Source: RGIG7213 sp045652135 (GTDB lineage Bacteria > Bacillota > Clostridia > Oscillospirales > CAG-272). From it: a stretch of 64,000 nt of DNA. Made by a program: the position numbers and the translations under genes. The stretch's first letter is position 1. Each line of letters starts with the position of its first letter. A model generated the notes under the pieces. The model was given only the letters and a program-made list of their open reading frames with translations. It had not been told where the DNA came from and did not search any database. Where the stretch lies: positions 10,347 to 74,346 of the forward strand of contig JAZRTS010000055.1 of NCBI GenBank assembly GCA_045652135.1. Reading direction: 5' to 3'. Positions 26,954 through 35,652 of this stretch are shown piece by piece.

Positions 26954-27622
26954 ATGGATAAAAAAACGGAGCTCATACAGAAAAATAAATATACATTTGA
27001 GGATCTTTGCGATATTGTGAAAATATTGCGTGCTCCCGGCGGATGTCCTTGGGACGCGGAGCAAACGCATAAAACGATAAGAGGCAACTTTATCGAAGAA
27101 GTGTATGAATTTATCGAGGGAATCGATAACGATGACAACGCCATAATGCGTGAGGAGCTCGGTGATGTGCTTTTGCAGGTCGTTTTTCACGCACGTATAG
27201 CAGAAGATAATAGTGAATATTTCCTTGATGATGTTTTGACCGATATCTGCAAAAAGCTTATTATACGCCATCCTCACGTATTCGGTGATGTTAAGGCTGA
27301 AACGACTGAGCAGGTACTCGATAACTGGAATGCAATAAAAATGCAGACCAAAGGACAGAAAACAGCCAAAGAAGCGCTTGACGGTGTTTCAAGGTCACTT
27401 CCGTCATTGATGAGAGCTGAAAAAATATCTTCAAAGTTAAATAAATATGGCCATGGATTTGCAACAGCGGATGATATAAAATCGGCATCGGCAAATTTGC
27501 AAAATGAGGAAGATATCGGAAGACTGCTGTATCTTGTGACTTCATACGCAAAGTCAAAGGGAATCGATCCCGAAAAGGCGCTCTATGATGAGTGTGACAA
27601 AGTAATATCAAAGGAAAATTAA
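26954..27622 (+). CDS. mazG: Nucleoside triphosphate pyrophosphohydrolase MazG
   Basis: 222 residues. It hydrolyses non-canonical or excess NTPs to NMP and PPi. LRAPGGCPWDAEQTHKTIRGNFIEEVYEFIEGID contains the ExxE metal motif, and EELGDVLLQVVFHARIAE the ExxD pair. A second helical half follows. Only the MazG part is present; the tetrapyrrole-methylase domain of Bacillus YabN is missing. ATG 26954 after CGGAG is chosen over the frame start at 26906, which lies inside the flippase gene. Confidence 0.93.
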   Translation: MDKKTELIQKNKYTFEDLCDIVKILRAPGGCPWDAEQTHKTIRGNFIEEVYEFIEGIDNDDNAIMREELGDVLLQVVFHARIAEDNSEYFLDDVLTDICKKLIIRHPHVFGDVKAETTEQVLDNWNAIKMQTKGQKTAKEALDGVSRSLPSLMRAEKISSKLNKYGHGFATADDIKSASANLQNEEDIGRLLYLVTSYAKSKGIDPEKALYDECDKVISKEN

Positions 27623-27623
27623 A

Positions 27624-28622
27624 ATGTGTAAGGTTTCCGTTATAGTACCGATCTACAATGTAGAAAAATACTTATCCGAATGTATCGACAGTATAATTGC
27701 ACAGACACATAAAGACCTTGAAATAATACTTGTTGACGACGGAAGTACCGACAATTCACCTCGTATATGTGACGAATACGCAAAAAAAGACAGCAGAATT
27801 ATTGTTATACATAAACAAAACGGCGGCGCCGCTTCTGCAAGAAATTCGGCACTGGATATTATGACAGGTGAATATTGTTGCTTTGTTGATAGCGATGATC
27901 TTATAAATATTCACTTTGTGGAGTGTTTGCTCGATGCTTGTTTGAATAGCGACAGTGAAATATCGTATTGCGGATATTCAACTTTTCATAAGTCGGAGAA
28001 TGTGAATATTGATTCAATACCCGACGGCGAAAAAAATGTTGTTGTTTTTGAAAATACGGCCGGGCTTGAAAACTATTTTTCCGGATGGATATATCCGATG
28101 ATGTGTAACAAGCTGTGTAAAAAAACTTGCTTTGAAAAAGTACGTTTTCTGCCTATAAAAGTGGCGGAAGATATGTCTGTGACATTTGAACTGCTCTTTT
28201 CAAATTATAAAATTTGCGGATTAAAGGGTTATCCGTTATATTATTATCGCAATACACCGAATAGTGTTATGAAAAGTAACGTAGATCACTCTGCAGTAGA
28301 TGAACTTACCGTGAGAAGTGATATATATTTACGTCTTTGTGAATATCCCAATTTGAATATAATGAAGAAAAAATTTTCCGATAATACGAGAAATGTTTTT
28401 ATAGATACGGTCATAAGGATCAGATTTTCCGACAAAAGCATCAAACCGCTTATTAAAGAAATAAAAAAGTGCAGGGACAAGCTTTACCAAGAAATGTTTT
28501 TACCTGAGGCTGAAAAATTCTCTGAAAAATTTGATTGTTTTATAATGAAATTATCTTTGCGAATGTACAGAATATACAAGCTTGTTCAGGCAAAAGTTTT
28601 TAAAATACAAATATACAAATAA
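27624..28622 (+). CDS. GT2 family glycosyltransferase (A-copy of a duplicated pair)
   Basis: 332 residues. The GT-A catalytic domain is at the N-terminus: VSVIVPIYNVEKYLSECIDSI, LVDDGSTDNSPRICDEYA, and FVDSDDLI with the DxD metal motif at about residue 93. The C-terminal 200 residues are a basic acceptor domain. The first ~80 codons are nearly identical in DNA to those of the next gene, while the rest differs, pointing to recent duplication or gene conversion. It begins 1 nt after mazG. It is cytoplasmic and adds a sugar to an envelope glycan; donor and acceptor are unknown. Confidence 0.9.
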   Translation: MCKVSVIVPIYNVEKYLSECIDSIIAQTHKDLEIILVDDGSTDNSPRICDEYAKKDSRIIVIHKQNGGAASARNSALDIMTGEYCCFVDSDDLINIHFVECLLDACLNSDSEISYCGYSTFHKSENVNIDSIPDGEKNVVVFENTAGLENYFSGWIYPMMCNKLCKKTCFEKVRFLPIKVAEDMSVTFELLFSNYKICGLKGYPLYYYRNTPNSVMKSNVDHSAVDELTVRSDIYLRLCEYPNLNIMKKKFSDNTRNVFIDTVIRIRFSDKSIKPLIKEIKKCRDKLYQEMFLPEAEKFSEKFDCFIMKLSLRMYRIYKLVQAKVFKIQIYK

Positions 28623-28648
28623 TTTTTTAGTGTGAAAGGAAGCACGCT

Positions 28649-29644
28649 ATGAAGGTAACGGTTATAGTACCGATCTACAACGTAGAGAAATATTTATCTG
28701 ATTGTATCGACAGTATAATTGCGCAGACACATAAAGACCTTGAAATAATACTCGTTGACGACGGAAGTCCTGATAACTGTCCTGCGATATGTGACGAATA
28801 TGCAAAAAAAGACGACAGAATAAAGGTTATACATAAACAAAACGGCGGCCTTGGTTCAGCAAGAAACGCAGGGATTGATATCATGACGGGTGATTATGTC
28901 ACATTTATCGACAGTGATGATCTTATCAATGTCCGTTTCGTTGAGATATTGCTCGGTCTTTGTCTTGAAGATGAAAGTGATATGGCATATTGCAGTTATG
29001 TGAGATTTCCTACGGAAGAGGTTCCGGATATTGCATCGGATGTGATATTTGAAGATCGCACTTTTTATGAAGGCTATGATGCCGTAAACAATTTTTTCAA
29101 GGGGTGGATAAGACCTAATGCGTGCAACAAGCTTTTCAAAAAGCATTTGTTTAGCACTATACGATTTCCGATAGTTTCGCGTACTGAAGATCTCCATGCC
29201 ATTTTCGAAGTTCTTATACAGCACAGCGATATAAGGGTTTCGGGATATAAAAAGATGCCGCTATACTATTATAGATTGACTCCGGGAAGTCTTCTCGGAA
29301 AGATAAAACTGTCGAGTATTGACGATCTTAAGGTAAGATGGGAGATTTTCAATAAACTTAAAGATATCCCCGACGGTGATGAAATGCGTAAAAGCTTTGC
29401 TGTTCAAACAAAATATTTTACTCTTGACTTTGTGCTCAGCTGTAAATCGTCGGTCGACGCTGTTGAATTCAAGCGCCTTCTGAAGATATGGTCAAAAAAA
29501 CTGGTCAAGGATATGTTTCTGTATGCAGAGAAAAATCCTTTCAAAAAGCTTGAATATTGCATAATGTATATTTCACTCGATGCATGGAAATATATGCGTC
29601 TTTTGGGGTGGAAATTATTTAAAATACCGCTTTACAGAGGATAA
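28649..29644 (+). CDS. GT2 family glycosyltransferase (B-copy of a duplicated pair)
   Basis: 331 residues. It has VTVIVPIYNVEKYLSDCIDSI, LVDDGSPDNCPAICDEYA and FIDSDDLI (DxD at about residue 93). GTs of this type transfer a nucleotide-sugar unit to a lipid-linked oligosaccharide. The N-terminal domain matches the preceding gene closely, whereas the C-terminal domain (from about residue 110) is much less similar, suggesting the same donor or fold and a different acceptor. AAGGAAG precedes the ATG. Confidence 0.9.
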   Translation: MKVTVIVPIYNVEKYLSDCIDSIIAQTHKDLEIILVDDGSPDNCPAICDEYAKKDDRIKVIHKQNGGLGSARNAGIDIMTGDYVTFIDSDDLINVRFVEILLGLCLEDESDMAYCSYVRFPTEEVPDIASDVIFEDRTFYEGYDAVNNFFKGWIRPNACNKLFKKHLFSTIRFPIVSRTEDLHAIFEVLIQHSDIRVSGYKKMPLYYYRLTPGSLLGKIKLSSIDDLKVRWEIFNKLKDIPDGDEMRKSFAVQTKYFTLDFVLSCKSSVDAVEFKRLLKIWSKKLVKDMFLYAEKNPFKKLEYCIMYISLDAWKYMRLLGWKLFKIPLYRG

Positions 29645-29647
29645 GAT

Positions 29648-30631
29648 ATGATTTTGAAAATCAAGCATTTGATACAAAGATTCGGGAAAGAAATAAAGGT
29701 GTTTTTTCCGGATGTCAAAGAATTTGGTTCTAAAATTGCATTTCACCGTGCTGTCGATTTTTTGTTTCCAAGACCTAAAACAAAAGCATATATAAATGCT
29801 TTGTCGGATTATATGCAGAAAGAATTGACGCCGCTTACAGAAAAATATAAGAATGGATATATTCCGGTAAGTCCCGAAAAAATATACGATATGAAAGGAA
29901 AGATACCAATATTCGTATGTTGGTGGCAAGGGGAAGAAAAAATGCCACCGCTTGTTTCCGCTTGCGTTGGAAGAATGAAGGGAAAGATACCCGACATCGC
30001 ACGGCTTCATATAATCACAGCGGAAAATTACGGCGAGTACGTCACGATACCGGAGTATATTCTGGATAAATTCAAGGACGGTAAAATAACGCTCGTGCAT
30101 TTTACGGATATACTGCGTTATGCTTTAACGTTCACATACGGCGGTATGTGGGTTGACAGCACGGTATATCTGTCGGATGATTTTGAATTTGACTTTCTTA
30201 ACAAAAGCTATTATACACAGCGTTTTTCATCCCCCGATGCCTGTCCACACGAAGCATGTATGGGCAAATGGTGTAACTTCTTCTTTTGCGGAAAGAATGA
30301 CAATGTCCTTTTCGGATACGTCTACGAAGCGCTCCTTTTGTGGTGGGAAAAGCATGATAAGCTTTTAGAGTATATAATAGTGGACTATATAATACGCTCG
30401 GGCTATTTCGGTGTTTCTGAAATACAAAAGCTCATCGACGGGGTTGAACCCAACAATGAAAAAATGTGGATGCTTTCAAAAAAACTTAACGATGAGTATA
30501 ATGAAAAAGAATTTAATGATATTTTAAATGTGTCAGGTTTTTTCAAGCTTTCGTTTAAAGCCGACTGGAAGACCGAAGTGAACGGTAAAAAGACTGTTTA
30601 CGCGCATATTATAGGTGAAAAAAATGTGTAA
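29648..30631 (+). CDS. Capsular polysaccharide synthesis-type glycosyltransferase
   Basis: 327 residues. The central motif set is IPIFVCWWQGEEKMPPLV, HFTDILRYALTFTYGGMWVDSTVYL (about residues 150-178) and DPMKP-like acidic stretches. These match the Caps_synth / GT32-like family with its DxD-type GGMWVDS. It starts 3 nt after the second GT2 gene. Its 3' end overlaps the next GT2 gene by 8 nt. Confidence 0.85.
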   Translation: MILKIKHLIQRFGKEIKVFFPDVKEFGSKIAFHRAVDFLFPRPKTKAYINALSDYMQKELTPLTEKYKNGYIPVSPEKIYDMKGKIPIFVCWWQGEEKMPPLVSACVGRMKGKIPDIARLHIITAENYGEYVTIPEYILDKFKDGKITLVHFTDILRYALTFTYGGMWVDSTVYLSDDFEFDFLNKSYYTQRFSSPDACPHEACMGKWCNFFFCGKNDNVLFGYVYEALLLWWEKHDKLLEYIIVDYIIRSGYFGVSEIQKLIDGVEPNNEKMWMLSKKLNDEYNEKEFNDILNVSGFFKLSFKADWKTEVNGKKTVYAHIIGEKNV

Positions 30632-31613
30632 GATAAGTGTACTTATGCCTGTATACAATGCCGAAAAATACCTTAAGGGTGCTATCGACAGTATACTTTC
30701 GCAAACGTATTCTGACTTTGAATTTGTAATTGTTGACGACTGCTCGCGTGATTCGTCTGTACCAATAATCAAAAGCTACAATGACAGTCGTATCGTCTTT
30801 TTGGAAAATGAACAGAATTCCGGTGTTGCCGTAACTCTTAACCGCGGACTTGCTGTTTGTCGGGGAGAGTATGTCGCGCGAATGGATTCAGATGATATTT
30901 CACGTCCCGAACGTTTTGCAAAACAGATTGCATTTTTGGAAGCACATCCCGACGTTGCTGTAGTTACGTGCGGTGTCAGAACGTTTTGCGGTGATAAAAC
31001 CATATCCGAGTGCGGTTGGTCAAATGTTGAACCTGAAAGAATAAAAAAAGATCTGTTTTTCTCCTGTGCGCTTGCACATCCGACGGTTATGATGCGCAGG
31101 GATGTGATAAACAGCCTTGGCGGATATGCTCCCGAATATAACGGACTTGAAGACTATGAGCTGTGGTGTCGCGTTATAGAAAACCATAAAATAGCATCTG
31201 TCGGAGAAGTCTTGTTTGAATACCGTGTGCACGAAGGACAAGTGTCAAAAAAACCTTCTGAAAGTGTTAAAAAAGCTCAAAAGGAGCTGAAAAAAAGACA
31301 GCTTGAACAAATAGGTGCTGTACTTTCTGAAAAGGAACTAAACGCATTTTTGAGCTTTATTACCGGTGATTTTGCATGCACAGATGAAGAAATCGATTGT
31401 TTGCACGAGGCTTTCTGCAAAATATCGGAGGCAAACCGTAAAATGTCGTTTTACGATCCTGATCTTCTGGATGCAGATCTGAGATCTGTTATGATCTGCA
31501 AAGCAAACAAAAAGCAGAGAAAAGAAATATTTAAAAACTCACCGCTTTTGTCTTCTTCGTACATCAGAAAATATGAGATAAAACAAGTGGTAAAGAAAAT
31601 TTTGAAACGGTAA
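30624..31613 (+). CDS. GT2 family glycosyltransferase
   Basis: 329 residues. ISVLMPVYNAEKYLKGAIDSIL, IVDDCSRDSSVPII, ARMDSDDISRPERF (DxD) and GLEDYELWCRV (ED motif) are the GT2 landmarks. A GTG at 30615 opens the frame, but AGGTG lies before ATG 30624, which is preferred. The start lies inside the preceding gene. Confidence 0.9.
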   Translation: MCKISVLMPVYNAEKYLKGAIDSILSQTYSDFEFVIVDDCSRDSSVPIIKSYNDSRIVFLENEQNSGVAVTLNRGLAVCRGEYVARMDSDDISRPERFAKQIAFLEAHPDVAVVTCGVRTFCGDKTISECGWSNVEPERIKKDLFFSCALAHPTVMMRRDVINSLGGYAPEYNGLEDYELWCRVIENHKIASVGEVLFEYRVHEGQVSKKPSESVKKAQKELKKRQLEQIGAVLSEKELNAFLSFITGDFACTDEEIDCLHEAFCKISEANRKMSFYDPDLLDADLRSVMICKANKKQRKEIFKNSPLLSSSYIRKYEIKQVVKKILKR

Positions 31614-31626
31614 TCGGAGCTTACAA

Positions 31627-32400
31627 ATGATTGAAAAGAAGATACATTATTGTTGGTTTGGCAAAGGCGAAATGAAGCCTCTGATGAAGAAGTGTCTGAA
31701 AAGTTGGAAAAAGTACTGTCCCGATTATGAAATAATCGAATGGAACGAGGATAACTTTGACGTGAATTCCACTCTCTGGACCAAACAGGCGTACGAAGCA
31801 AAAAAATATGCGTTTGTATCTGACTATGTCCGTCTCAAGGTGCTTTATGAACACGGTGGTGTTTATATGGATACCGACGTTGAGGTGGTTAAGCCTATAG
31901 ATGAATTTTTAGTGCATGATGTTTTTTGCGGTTTTGAATCTGATCAAACTATAAATACGGGAATTATTGGTGCAGTTAAAGAAAACAGTACTGTAAAGCG
32001 TTGGTTACAGCATTATGATGATTTGCCGTATATTGTTGACGGCAAGCCGTGTATGGAACCGAATGTTATTTTTATCAAAGATGATTTGGAGCAGCACGGA
32101 CTTGTTTTGGATGATTCAAAACAGAATATAGACGGCGTTGAGGTTTATCCGCGGACGTATTTTTGTCCGTTGTCAGCTGTGAGTATAGAGCAGAAAATAA
32201 CTGAAAATACTTACACACTTCATCATTTTACATCTACGTGGAGAACCGAAAAAGCACTTAAAGACTTTGCAAGAGTGAAAAGGCATCAGACAAAGTGGTA
32301 CAGGACACTTGAAAAATTGAGATATTTACCTAATAAAACTGTAAGAAAAATATTCGGTGACGAAAGAATAGATAGTTTTAAAAATAAACTTAAAAAATAA
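31627..32400 (+). CDS. GT32 family glycosyltransferase
   Basis: 257 residues. KKIHYCWFGKGEMKPLMKKCLKSWKK at the start, and KKYAFVSDYVRLKVLYEHGGVYMDTDVEVVKP with the DxD metal motif (about residues 78-84), identify the GT32 (Och1-like) type. It is the last gene of the first glycosyltransferase cluster, with a terminator 5 nt downstream. Confidence 0.9.
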   Translation: MIEKKIHYCWFGKGEMKPLMKKCLKSWKKYCPDYEIIEWNEDNFDVNSTLWTKQAYEAKKYAFVSDYVRLKVLYEHGGVYMDTDVEVVKPIDEFLVHDVFCGFESDQTINTGIIGAVKENSTVKRWLQHYDDLPYIVDGKPCMEPNVIFIKDDLEQHGLVLDDSKQNIDGVEVYPRTYFCPLSAVSIEQKITENTYTLHHFTSTWRTEKALKDFARVKRHQTKWYRTLEKLRYLPNKTVRKIFGDERIDSFKNKLKK

Positions 32401-32404
32401 AAAA

Positions 32405-32430
32405 ATACGGAACGGGTAACCGTTCCGTAT
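32405..32430. terminator. Bidirectional terminator between GT32 gene and mrp
   Basis: An 11-bp perfect stem ATACGGAACGG / CCGTTCCGTAT with a GTAA loop lies between the converging GT32 and mrp genes. A-rich and T-rich flanks occur on both sides. Confidence 0.88.
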
Positions 32431-32433
32431 AAA

Positions 32434-33258
32434 TTATATTTTCTCAATGAGATCTGCGGCTTGTTCCATATAGTCGCCTTCAAAAAGCTCAATGGTGCCA
32501 AGGTCGCAAAGCTTTGCAAGCGAGGGATCTATCGGTATTTTTGCAAGTGTGGGAACGCCGAGGGCTTCAGCTTCCTTATCCACGCGGCTCTCACCGTATA
32601 TTTCGATGCGCTTTCCGCAGTCGGGGCAGTTGAGATAACTGAAGTTTTCAACAAGTCCTATTATCGGAATATTCATCATTTTAGCCATTGTGGCAGCCTT
32701 GCCGACGATGACGGAAACAAGCTCCTGCGGGGAAGTTACAATTACAATACCGTCAACGGGGAGCGACTGGAATACCGTCAACGGTACGTCGCCGGTGCCC
32801 GGAGGCATATCGACAAACATGAAGTCTACCTCGCCCCAGAGAACGTCTGACCAGAACTGTTTTACGGTTCCTGCAATTACGGGACCTCTCCATATAACGG
32901 GTGTTCTTTCGTCTTCAAGTAAAAGGTTTACGGACATTACTTCCGTTCCCATTTTTGTTACGAACGGAAATATACTTTCTCCGTCGCCCTCGCAGATGCC
33001 GTGAAGACCAAACGCCTTCGGTATTGACGGGCCTGTAATGTCAGCATCAAGTATCGCTGTGCGGAAGCCTCTGCGCTGCATAACAGTTGCAAGCATAGAG
33101 GTCACAAGTGATTTTCCGACACCGCCCTTACCGCTGACGATGCCGATTACTTTTTTTACATGAGAGTGCTTGTTCTGCGGTTCAAACTGAGGCTTTGCCT
33201 TGGATGAACAGTTCGCAGAGCAAGACGAACAGTCATGCGTGCATTCTTCATTTGACAT
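32434..33258 (-). CDS. mrp: Mrp/NBP35-family Fe-S cluster carrier ATPase
   Basis: 274 residues. The N-terminal CTHDCSSCSANC holds four cysteines in NBP35-like spacing. Then come GIVSGKGGVGKSLV (deviant Walker A, about residues 41-54), LDADITGPSIPKAFG and VDMPPGTGDVPLT. A C-terminal CPDC pair (YLNCPDCGKR) would bind the bridging cluster. It assembles or delivers Fe-S clusters in the cytoplasm. ATG 33258 (MSNEECTHDC) is the start that agrees with the family; the frame is open to 33300. Confidence 0.94.
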   Translation of the reverse strand: MSNEECTHDCSSCSANCSSKAKPQFEPQNKHSHVKKVIGIVSGKGGVGKSLVTSMLATVMQRRGFRTAILDADITGPSIPKAFGLHGICEGDGESIFPFVTKMGTEVMSVNLLLEDERTPVIWRGPVIAGTVKQFWSDVLWGEVDFMFVDMPPGTGDVPLTVFQSLPVDGIVIVTSPQELVSVIVGKAATMAKMMNIPIIGLVENFSYLNCPDCGKRIEIYGESRVDKEAEALGVPTLAKIPIDPSLAKLCDLGTIELFEGDYMEQAADLIEKI

Positions 33259-33367
33259 AATTATCACGCTTTCTAAATTTAATGTTTCATTAAATGACAT
33301 TATATACCCTAATTTCGTTTTAACGGTTAAGTTATTATATATAAATTTTAAATTTATAGGTTATCAT

Positions 33368-34330
33368 ATGAAATTAACGCAAAAAGATAAAAATCCATTT
33401 GTATATTCCGATTCGAATAAAAGATATCATACTTATGATTACTACATAAAACATAAATTCGGGAAAAAGTGCGCCAAAATTCCGCTTGACTGCGGATTTA
33501 CTTGCCCGAATATAGACGGCACGGCAGGATACGGCGGTTGTATATATTGCTCCGACAGGGGATCGGGCGATTTTGCGGCTGAGCCGAGTTTGACCGTTAA
33601 AGAACAGCTTGACAAAATGCGCACCGTTATGGAACATAAATGGAAAAACTGCGGTATCATACCGTATTTTCAAGCGCATACGAATACGCACGCGCCGCTT
33701 TACGTCTTGAAAGAAAAGTATGAAGAAGCTCTTTGTTATCCGGATGTTGTTGGTGTTAATATTGCAACACGTGCTGATGCGCTTCCCGATGATGTGTGTG
33801 AATATCTCGGTGAAATAGCAGAGCGAACGGTACTGACCGTTGAGCTTGGACTTCAGACGGTACACGACAGTACGGCAAAGCTCATAAACCGATGCCACAC
33901 AACAGAGGATTTTTTAAAAGGGTATCAGAAGCTGCGAAAAACAAGCGACAAAATAAATATATGCGTTCATCTGATAAACGGTTTGCCGTATGAAACGTAT
34001 GATATGATGATACAAACCGCTGAATACGTTGCAAGTCTTGCGCCCGAATTTGTAAAAATACATTCACTTCACGTTTTGCGTGGCACGCCGCTTGAGAAAA
34101 TGTATGCGGACGGTAAATTTGCTGTGCTTTCTCAGGATGAGTATGTCGGTATCACCGTATCACAAATAGAGCGTTTGCCCGAAAAAACCGTCGTGGCGAG
34201 AGTTACGGGTGACGGAGCTAAAAATGCACTTGTAGTACCTCTTTGGAGTATTAAGAAAACGTGCGTGATAAATGAAATTGACAAGGAGCTTTACAAAAGA
34301 GATACGTATCAGGGGAAGCTTTTAAAGTAA
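33368..34330 (+). CDS. Radical SAM protein of the TIGR01212/YhcC family
   Basis: 320 residues. The unusual radical SAM cysteine motif is PLDCGFTCPNIDGTAGYGGCIYCSDRGSGDF (about residues 36-66). It is followed by YFQAHTNTHAPL, GVNIATRADALP, ELGLQTVHDST and HLINGLPYET. This is the TIGR01212 group, whose biological reaction is not known to me. ATG 33368 is chosen because the upstream frame overlaps mrp on the other strand. It is transcribed divergently from mrp and ends in a strong terminator. Confidence 0.9.
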   Translation: MKLTQKDKNPFVYSDSNKRYHTYDYYIKHKFGKKCAKIPLDCGFTCPNIDGTAGYGGCIYCSDRGSGDFAAEPSLTVKEQLDKMRTVMEHKWKNCGIIPYFQAHTNTHAPLYVLKEKYEEALCYPDVVGVNIATRADALPDDVCEYLGEIAERTVLTVELGLQTVHDSTAKLINRCHTTEDFLKGYQKLRKTSDKINICVHLINGLPYETYDMMIQTAEYVASLAPEFVKIHSLHVLRGTPLEKMYADGKFAVLSQDEYVGITVSQIERLPEKTVVARVTGDGAKNALVVPLWSIKKTCVINEIDKELYKRDTYQGKLLK

Positions 34331-34335
34331 AATAC

Positions 34336-34361
34336 AAAAAAGCCTCAATGAGGCTTTTTTT
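34336..34361 (+). terminator. Terminator of the radical SAM gene
   Basis: AGCCTC / GAGGCT, extended by A-tract/U-tract pairing, loop AAT, followed by seven Ts. It starts 6 nt after the stop codon. Confidence 0.92.
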
Positions 34362-34616
34362 GTGCCATAAAATAAATTGTATTTTGAATATCAAAAAAGA
34401 CACCTTATGTTTTTGCAGGAAAATAATGGCAAAATATGTGAATGAATTATGAAACGTGATACGAAATTTAAATTCAGCTATTGACTGTATATTTTGAATA
34501 TGTTAACACTATAAATTTATACATTCACAAAATATATTTTGTTTATAAATACGATATGGAATTTAATTTTTTAAATAACTATAATTACCATAAAAGATAA
34601 AAAAATACAATTAAAC
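34362..34616. other. AT-rich intergenic stretch without a gene
   Basis: About 255 nt, very AT-rich, with several short near-repeats of TATTTTGAATAT (34380-34500 region). TTGACT at about 34483 could be a -35, but no good -10 follows at 16-18 nt. I see no ORF with a ribosome site or stable RNA here. It must hold the promoter of the DUF6514 gene. Confidence 0.4.
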
Positions 34617-34630
34617 CAAATGGAGTAAAT

Positions 34631-34918
34631 ATGAGAACTGAAGATTTCGAATGTAAAACGCATATTTGTCAGAAAACGGAGGAGGTGTGCATTTCATACT
34701 CTTTGTTAAGCTCCTTTGATAATAGCGAAAATGTTTTTTCGATTTCCGTTGCGCTTTATGAAAACGGTAAGATTGCGGACGAACGATTCGTGTTTGATAT
34801 TTCACGCAGTAAAGAAGAAGCCGAAAAAATATTCAAGCTGATATATGAAAATTACGTTACGCCGTATTCACTCGACGAATGTCTCGACGCGGTTTACGAT
34901 ATTTTATCGGAGAGCTGA
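34631..34918 (+). CDS. DUF6514 family protein
   Basis: 95 residues, soluble. It resembles DUF6514, a small clostridial family: CISYSLLSSFDN, FSISVALYENGKIADERFVFDIS, a segment with KEEAEKIFKLI, and ENYVTPYSLDECLDAVYDIL at the end. Function is unknown. GGAGT precedes the ATG. It is a monocistronic gene with its own terminator hairpin. I assign the family from memory of its C-terminal VTP-SL pattern. Confidence 0.75.
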   Translation: MRTEDFECKTHICQKTEEVCISYSLLSSFDNSENVFSISVALYENGKIADERFVFDISRSKEEAEKIFKLIYENYVTPYSLDECLDAVYDILSES

Positions 34919-34948
34919 AATTGTAACAGGTCAGAATGTTAATAAAAA

Positions 34949-34980
34949 AATCACCGACAGCATTTAGTCTGTCGGTGATT
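34949..34980. terminator. Bidirectional terminator, DUF6514 gene / broken surface-protein gene
   Basis: 12-bp perfect stem AATCACCGACAG / CTGTCGGTGATT with an 8-nt loop. The strongest U-tract (TTTTTTT) is on the minus strand, so it mainly serves the minus-strand reading frame ending at 35015. Confidence 0.85.
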
Positions 34981-35014
34981 GAACGTGTGGAAACACGTTG
35001 AGAGAGGCATTATT

Positions 35015-35470
35015 TTATTTATACTTTTTGAAGAAGATAAATGCGCCTGCGCCGCCTGCAAGTGCAATAGTACCTGCTGCTGCCGCTACGATAATACCCG
35101 TCGGGGTGCCTTCGGTGCCCGAAGTGTCGTCGCTTGTGCTGACGGATGCGTTTTCATCTGATGTATCTTTTTTCGATTCGGCAGAAGGTGAGGAATCGTC
35201 TTTCGCTGTGTCCTGCATTTCCTCTGTGTCTTCAACGGGAATGTTTGTATCAGGTGACGTTATTTCGGGGGCGGCGCTTATCTCGGTATCTGTTGTGAGA
35301 TCTTCCGTATCAACGGGAGCAGTGCGTTATCCGCTATTGTACCTTTTACAGCAAGTATCTGATATTTCGGGGTTATCAGGAAAAGGGTCAAGAATACCAT
35401 CAGCCGATACCATAATTGACAATAACATGGTAATGCAGATAATGATTGGTAATAATTTTTTGAAATGCAT
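35015..35470 (-). pseudogene. Small exported, C-terminally anchored protein interrupted by an in-frame stop
   Basis: From ATG 35470, preceded by AGGAAGG, the frame encodes a signal peptide (MHFKKLLPIIICITMLLSIM...). It then meets TAA at 35329-35327 (codon 48). The same frame continues without further stops: a Thr/Asp/Glu/Ser-rich linker follows, then a C-terminal anchor (GIIVAAAAGTIALAGGAG, then FIFFKKYK), ending at 35015. Total is 152 codons. The two halves make one sensible exported protein, so this is either a nonsense mutation, a pair of compensating frameshifts around 35330-35370 (another frame reads LAVKGTIADNALL there), or a sequence error. Confidence 0.72.
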
Positions 35471-35597
35471 AAATCCTTCCTGATATTACATTTATGGTGT
35501 TTAACCGTCATATTTTATCACCAATATACATATATACATTGCAAATACATTATGAGTGAATTGAGTGATGATTGCCCTTTGCTATTTGAAAGAAAAC

Positions 35598-35636
35598 ACC
35601 GTACAGGCAGTTCGAAAAGCGAAGTGCCTGTACGGT
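35598..35636 (-). terminator. Terminator of the phospholipid operon
   Basis: 12-bp perfect stem ACCGTACAGGCA / TGCCTGTACGGT. The loop can itself pair (TTCG / CGAA). It lies 17 nt after the psd stop, with GTTTTCTTTC following on the minus strand. Confidence 0.85.
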
Positions 35637-35652
35637 ATTATGCAATTTTTAT

